Shown: positions 59,900 through 64,000 of the stretch, piece by piece
Layout: the number at the start of each line of letters is the position of its first letter
Position numbering within the stretch: position 1 is the first letter of the stretch
Origin: CAZDRI01 sp964508055
GTDB lineage: Bacteria; Pseudomonadota; Gammaproteobacteria; PS1; Pseudothioglobaceae
NCBI GenBank assembly: GCA_964508055.1
Contig: CAZDRI010000001.1
Span: forward strand, 1-64,000
Direction: 5' to 3'
Length of the DNA stretch: 64,000 nucleotides
The notes under the pieces: model-generated
What the model was told of the DNA's origin: nothing
The model's database searches: none
The model's input: the letters and a program-made list of their open reading frames with translations, nothing else
Program-made: the position numbers and the translations under genes

Positions 59900-60583
59900 A
59901 TGACTCAACTTAGTCTCCCAATTAAAATAAGCACCCATATGACTTTTGCTAATTATATTGAATTTGCAAATAGTCAAATAGTTCAGTTATTAAAACAAGA
60001 ATTAAAAAACAATACCACTAATTTTATTTATTTATGGGGTAATAGTTCATCAGGAAAAACCCATCTTTTACAAGCATCAGCATTAGCTGCTATTGATAAT
60101 AATAAAAAGGTAGCCTATTTAGATTTTAATAAACCTATAGTAGATATAAATTTATTAGATATGATTAACTTTGATTTAATATGTTTGGATAATATTGATA
60201 ATTTAAATGATAAAGAGCAAAGAGAATTGTTTGAGCTGTACAATAAGGTTAAATTATCAACTTCAAAATTAATAGTTAGTGCTAAAAGACCACCAAAAGA
60301 ATTAGAGTTTAGTATTAATGATATAAAAACTAGACTTAGCTTTGCTTTAACTTTTCATCTAAAAAACCCAAATGATGAAGAGAAAAAAATAATATTAGAA
60401 AAAAAAGCAACAGCTAAAGGGTTAATAATTAAAAATAATATCTATAAATATTTATTAAATAATCAAAATCGTGATTTAAAATTTTTACTTAAAATCATTG
60501 ATAAAATTGATAAAAAATCAATACAGGAAAAAAAGCCAATTACTCTTAATTTATTAAAACAAGTATTAGCTGATTATCACTAA
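59900..60583 (+). CDS. hda: DnaA regulatory inactivator Hda
   Basis: A 227-residue AAA+ protein that, with the DNA clamp, promotes ATP hydrolysis by DnaA and so prevents re-initiation of replication. The Walker A motif GNSSSGKTHLLQ is near residue 49 and the Walker B region is LICLDNIDNL. The clamp-binding N terminus TQLSLPIKI (Q-L-S-L-P) is directly visible. It lacks DnaA's DNA-binding domain, giving the expected short length. It lies three bases after the phosphatidyltransferase gene. Confidence 0.93.
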   Translation: MTQLSLPIKISTHMTFANYIEFANSQIVQLLKQELKNNTTNFIYLWGNSSSGKTHLLQASALAAIDNNKKVAYLDFNKPIVDINLLDMINFDLICLDNIDNLNDKEQRELFELYNKVKLSTSKLIVSAKRPPKELEFSINDIKTRLSFALTFHLKNPNDEEKKIILEKKATAKGLIIKNNIYKYLLNNQNRDLKFLLKIIDKIDKKSIQEKKPITLNLLKQVLADYH

Positions 60584-60636
60584 TAAAGACTACTGTAAAA
60601 TAACTATTAATAACTATTTCAATACTTGTGTTAATT

Positions 60637-62001
60637 ATGGAATATTTTCCAATTTTTTTAGATATTAAAAATAAAGACTGTCTTATAGTGGGAGGAGGAC
60701 AGGTAGGTCTTAGAAAAACTCAATTACTATTAAAAGCAGGCGCTAAAATAATATGTATAAGTAAAAAATTCATTGCTGATTTTAAGAAAATAGACAATAT
60801 CAAACTTATAAAAAAAGAATTTGTAGCTAGTGATATAAAAAAACCAGCATTAATAATTGTTGCAACGGATAATAAAAATTTAAATGAAAAAATATCTCTA
60901 TTAGCACAAGATGCAAATATTCCAGTAAATGTAGTTGATAATCCTAAACTTTGCACTTTTATTATGCCTTCAATTGTTGATAGAAATCCTATTATTATTG
61001 CTACTACCTCTTCTGGAAAAGCACCTGTATTAGTAAGAATAATAAGGTCAAAACTTGAAAGCACCATACCAAATTATTATGGTTTACTTGCTGAGATTGC
61101 TGCAGAGTTTAGAGATAAAGTAAAACAAAAATTTAATAATATAAAAGATAGAAGATATTTTTGGGAGAGGATTTTCACAGGTATTGTGGCAGAAAAAGTA
61201 TTCAGTGGGCAAATAAATGATGCTAAAAAAATGCTAAATGACGAATTAGAAAAAAGTGTACGCAAATCAGGAGAAGTTTATTTAGTTGGTAGCGGGCCTG
61301 GGGACCCAGATTTATTAACTTTTAAGGCATTAAGATTAATGCAGCAAGCTGATGTGATTTTATATGATAGATTAGTATCTAATGAAGTGCTAGAGTTAGT
61401 AAGAAGAGATGCAAAACTTATCTATGTCGGTAAAGAAAGAGGCAGGCATTATGTTAAGCAACAAGATACTAATAAACTTTTAATAAAATATGCCAAAAAA
61501 GGTAATAGAGTTTTAAGATTAAAAGGAGGAGACCCATTTATTTTTGGTAGAGGCGGAGAGGAGATTGAAAAATTAGCAGAAAACAATATTCCTTTTCAGG
61601 TAGTGCCTGGTATCACTGCAGCATCAGGTTGTGCTGCATATTCTGGCATACCATTGACTCATAGGGATTATTCTCAATCTTGTAGGTTTGTTACTGGACA
61701 TTTAAAAAATAATACTATGAATCTTCCTTGGAATGAATTAGTTTATGAAAATCAAACCATAGTTTTCTATATGGGTCTTACTGGAGCGGAATATTTATCT
61801 AAAAAATTAATAGAGCATGGTATGGATAAAAAAATGCCAGTGGCTTTGATAGAAAGAGGAACAACTCCACATCATAAAGTTTATGTTAGTAATTTAAGCA
61901 AGTTGGCTGATTTAGTTACAAATACTAAAATACAAGCTCCAACCTTAATGATAGTCGGCAAAATTGTAAAACTTAGAGAGAAACTCAAGTGGCTAGAATA
62001 A
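60637..62001 (+). CDS. cysG: Siroheme synthase, fused CysG
   Basis: A 454-residue fusion. The N-terminal half (to about 210) is precorrin-2 dehydrogenase/sirohydrochlorin ferrochelatase with the NAD motif IVGGGQVGLRK. The C-terminal half is uroporphyrinogen III methyltransferase, with VYLVGSGPGDPDLLT, LKGGDPFIFGRGGEE and the GITAASGCAAYSGIPLTHR region. It makes siroheme for sulfite or nitrite reductases. I start it at the ATG at 60,637; a TTG three codons earlier is less likely. It overlaps the mutL start. Confidence 0.95.
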   Translation: MEYFPIFLDIKNKDCLIVGGGQVGLRKTQLLLKAGAKIICISKKFIADFKKIDNIKLIKKEFVASDIKKPALIIVATDNKNLNEKISLLAQDANIPVNVVDNPKLCTFIMPSIVDRNPIIIATTSSGKAPVLVRIIRSKLESTIPNYYGLLAEIAAEFRDKVKQKFNNIKDRRYFWERIFTGIVAEKVFSGQINDAKKMLNDELEKSVRKSGEVYLVGSGPGDPDLLTFKALRLMQQADVILYDRLVSNEVLELVRRDAKLIYVGKERGRHYVKQQDTNKLLIKYAKKGNRVLRLKGGDPFIFGRGGEEIEKLAENNIPFQVVPGITAASGCAAYSGIPLTHRDYSQSCRFVTGHLKNNTMNLPWNELVYENQTIVFYMGLTGAEYLSKKLIEHGMDKKMPVALIERGTTPHHKVYVSNLSKLADLVTNTKIQAPTLMIVGKIVKLREKLKWLE

Positions 62002-63761
62002 AAATTTTACAAGAACAAGTTGCTAATCAAATAGCTGCTGGTGAGGTAGTAGAAAGACCAGCATCAATTGTAAAAGAATTATTAGAAAATAGCTTAGATG
62101 CAAACTCTAAACAAATAGATATAAATATTGTTGATGGAGGAGTTAAATCTATTCATATTATTGATGATGGAGATGGGATTTTAAAAGAGGATTTAGAGCT
62201 ATCATTAGCAAGGCATGCTACTAGTAAAATTCATTCTGCTTCTGATTTAGCTAAAATTTCTTCATTTGGTTTTAGAGGTGAAGCTCTAGCAAGTATTACC
62301 TCAGTTGCACAAGTGAAAATAATATCTAAATATAAAACTGAAGATTTAGCTTTTGAGTTAGATAATAATAAAGAAATAAAGCCTCAAAGCCATCCAAAAG
62401 GCACAACTGTAATTGTAGAAAATTTATTCTATAATACTCCAGCAAGGCGTAAATTTTTACGCAAAGCAAGAACAGAGTTTATCCATATTGAAAATTTATT
62501 TAAAAAAATAGTATTAAGTAATTTTGATGTTGGTTTTAGCCTTAAACATAATAATAAATTAATTTATAAATTTAAAATTGCTAATAATGATGCAGAAAAA
62601 TTACAACGCCTAAGTCAAATACTGGCTAAAGAATTTGTTGATAATTCTATTTATATTGCAGAAACAATAAATAATCTAACGCTTAGTGGCTGGATAGGTC
62701 TGCCTACTTTTAATAGATCGCAGACAGATATGCAGTTTTTTTATGTTAATAAACGAGCTGTTAAAGATAAAGTAGTATCTCATGCTGTGCGTCAAGCATA
62801 TCAAGATGTGCTATTTCATGGCAGACATCCTATATATGTGCTTTATCTAACATGCAACCCTAAGTTTGTTGATGTAAATGTCCATCCTGCAAAAACAGAG
62901 GTTAGATTTTCTGAAAGTCAATTAATACATCAATTTATTTATAAATCTTTAAAAAATAAAATTGGCACTCCTTTAAATAATGAGCCAAGTAAGACAAGAT
63001 TAAATTTTAGTACTTTTGGTATTAATTCCAAGCAAAAAAATCAAAGATTTAATTTTAGTGTGAAGGATGAGGTTAATTTTGAAAATATAGATAAACTATA
63101 TGGTTCATCTAAATCAGCTAATAAAACTCAAAGTAATACTATTAGCTCTGATATTTATGAGTATTTAAGTTCTGAAAATCATCCGCTAGGTTATGCACTA
63201 GGGCAATTACATGGTGTTTATATTTTGGCACAAAATGAAAATGGTTTAGTAATTGTAGATATGCATGCTGCACATGAGAGAATTACTTATGAAAAATTAA
63301 AATCACAAAATAAAACAAAAAAAATTAAAGCACAAAATTTATTGGTACCAGAGAGCATAAATCTAACAAAAACTGAAGTCCAAATTGCAGCAAATTCAAA
63401 GAAAGAATTTAAAAATCTTGGATTTGATATAGATGTTTTATCTGAAAACAGTATAGTTATAAGGACTATTCCAGTTGTGTTAATAGAAGCTGATATAAAG
63501 AGTTTAATAAAAGATGTTATTGCTGATTTTAATAAATACGCTAAAAGTAGCAGGATAAAAGAATCTATTAATGAAATTCTAGCCACTATAGCATGTCATA
63601 GTTCTATTAAGGCTAATAGAAAACTTACTATAGATGAGATGAATAATTTACTTAGAGAAATGGAAAAAACTAAGAGAATTGACCAGTGTAATCATGGTCG
63701 TCCAACATGGGTAGAATATAGCCTTAAAGATTTAGATAATATATTTAAAAGAGGTCAATAA
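61989..63761 (+). CDS. mutL: DNA mismatch repair protein MutL
   Basis: GHKL-type ATPase that links MutS to downstream repair. The 590-residue protein has the N-terminal IKILQEQVANQIAAGEV, ENSLDAN (catalytic Glu and Mg-binding Asn) and DDGDGI motifs, then FGFRGEAL, and a C-terminal dimerisation domain. The usual metal-binding endonuclease motif DQHA-x2-E-x4-E appears as DMHAAHERITYE, which retains histidine and glutamate. The start codon is GTG within the last codons of cysG (13-base overlap). Confidence 0.95.
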   Translation: MARIKILQEQVANQIAAGEVVERPASIVKELLENSLDANSKQIDINIVDGGVKSIHIIDDGDGILKEDLELSLARHATSKIHSASDLAKISSFGFRGEALASITSVAQVKIISKYKTEDLAFELDNNKEIKPQSHPKGTTVIVENLFYNTPARRKFLRKARTEFIHIENLFKKIVLSNFDVGFSLKHNNKLIYKFKIANNDAEKLQRLSQILAKEFVDNSIYIAETINNLTLSGWIGLPTFNRSQTDMQFFYVNKRAVKDKVVSHAVRQAYQDVLFHGRHPIYVLYLTCNPKFVDVNVHPAKTEVRFSESQLIHQFIYKSLKNKIGTPLNNEPSKTRLNFSTFGINSKQKNQRFNFSVKDEVNFENIDKLYGSSKSANKTQSNTISSDIYEYLSSENHPLGYALGQLHGVYILAQNENGLVIVDMHAAHERITYEKLKSQNKTKKIKAQNLLVPESINLTKTEVQIAANSKKEFKNLGFDIDVLSENSIVIRTIPVVLIEADIKSLIKDVIADFNKYAKSSRIKESINEILATIACHSSIKANRKLTIDEMNNLLREMEKTKRIDQCNHGRPTWVEYSLKDLDNIFKRGQ

Positions 63762-63841
63762 CATATTCTATATTGCAGCAAAATGCTAATTTTGTTTATA
63801 TTAAAAAATAACCATAATTTTTTATTATAAAATATAAAATC

Positions 63842-64000
63842 ATGGCTAAAGTAATAAAACTTTTTTTTAATAATCTATTTGATAGTATAAAAGATTTACT
63901 GCCGATTTTTATTGTAATAGCTTTCTTTCAATTAGTAGTTTTGCAACAAAATATTCCAAATATATCTGATATTTTAATTGGAACATTTTTTATTATTATA
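63842..64000 (+). CDS. DUF1538 membrane protein, 5' part
   Basis: The first 53 codons of a membrane protein cut by the window edge. The N terminus has a charged amphipathic helix, then the segment LPIFIVIAFFQLVVLQQ and the start of a second helix, which resembles my recollection of DUF1538 proteins. Those occur as pairs of transporter-like proteins of unknown function. The ATG is 80 bases after mutL. The C-terminal part cannot be seen. Confidence 0.6.
   Translation, partial: MAKVIKLFFNNLFDSIKDLLPIFIVIAFFQLVVLQQNIPNISDILIGTFFIII

Overview
The window is a very AT-rich stretch of bacterial chromosome (about 30% G+C by eye) whose single-copy genes are those of a gammaproteobacterium: efp-epmA, hda, a fused cysG, ppiD, mltB, alaC, and the purN-purM block next to hda. 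A Calvin-cycle-style cluster (tkt-gap-pgk-pyk-fba) and two divergent SulP transporters, one resembling bicarbonate carriers, hint at an autotrophic or methylotrophic relative of the AT-rich sulfur oxidisers (SUP05/Thioglobus-like). No RuBisCO or sulfur-oxidation gene is present, so the lineage is an inference.

Layout. 1-8.3 kb: argG, a DUF2914 protein, two Sel1-repeat proteins, efp-epmA, a YjdF-type membrane protein and dnaG. 8.3-19.5 kb: a lipid A acyltransferase, a GT9 glycosyltransferase and an esterase, then aceF and lpdA separated by a complete DNA methyltransferase/HNH endonuclease pair, a Pcm-type methyltransferase, an RND/MMPL exporter and a polysaccharide deacetylase. 19.5-29 kb: a structured intergenic segment, hemH-mutS, a 26-codon peptide, nadB, two orphan genes, alaC and ppiD. 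29-40.3 kb: a BMP-type nucleoside ABC transporter, two SulP carriers, an O-antigen ligase-like protein with TPRs and a YciO-type protein.

40.3-46.9 kb is an accessory island on the 3' side of an elongator tRNA-Met. It holds three decayed copies of the 3' end of one gene (resembling inovirus Gp2/YagK-YfjJ proteins), each followed by different cargo: a more GC-rich metal/cytochrome cassette; a RelE-type toxin-antitoxin pair, an orphan antidote, an integrase fragment and a HigBA pair; and a secreted protein, a zinc-ribbon membrane peptide, a second orphan antidote whose toxin is cut to 13 codons, a truncated phage terminase small subunit and a HEPN-type protein.

46.9-64 kb returns to core genes: tRNA-Met, ruvX, mltB, apbE, the tkt-gap-pgk-pyk-fba cluster, a DUF3108 protein, purN, purM, a CDP-alcohol phosphatidyltransferase, hda, cysG, mutL and the start of a DUF1538 membrane protein.

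The strongest unusual points are the restriction-modification pair translationally coupled into the aceF-lpdA operon, the three-copy modular island beside tRNA-Met, an acyltransferase lacking the usual catalytic acid, a related AT-rich/palindrome-linked segment at the 5' ends of two unrelated genes, and hairpins with GGAGG-rich loops after the deacetylase gene.
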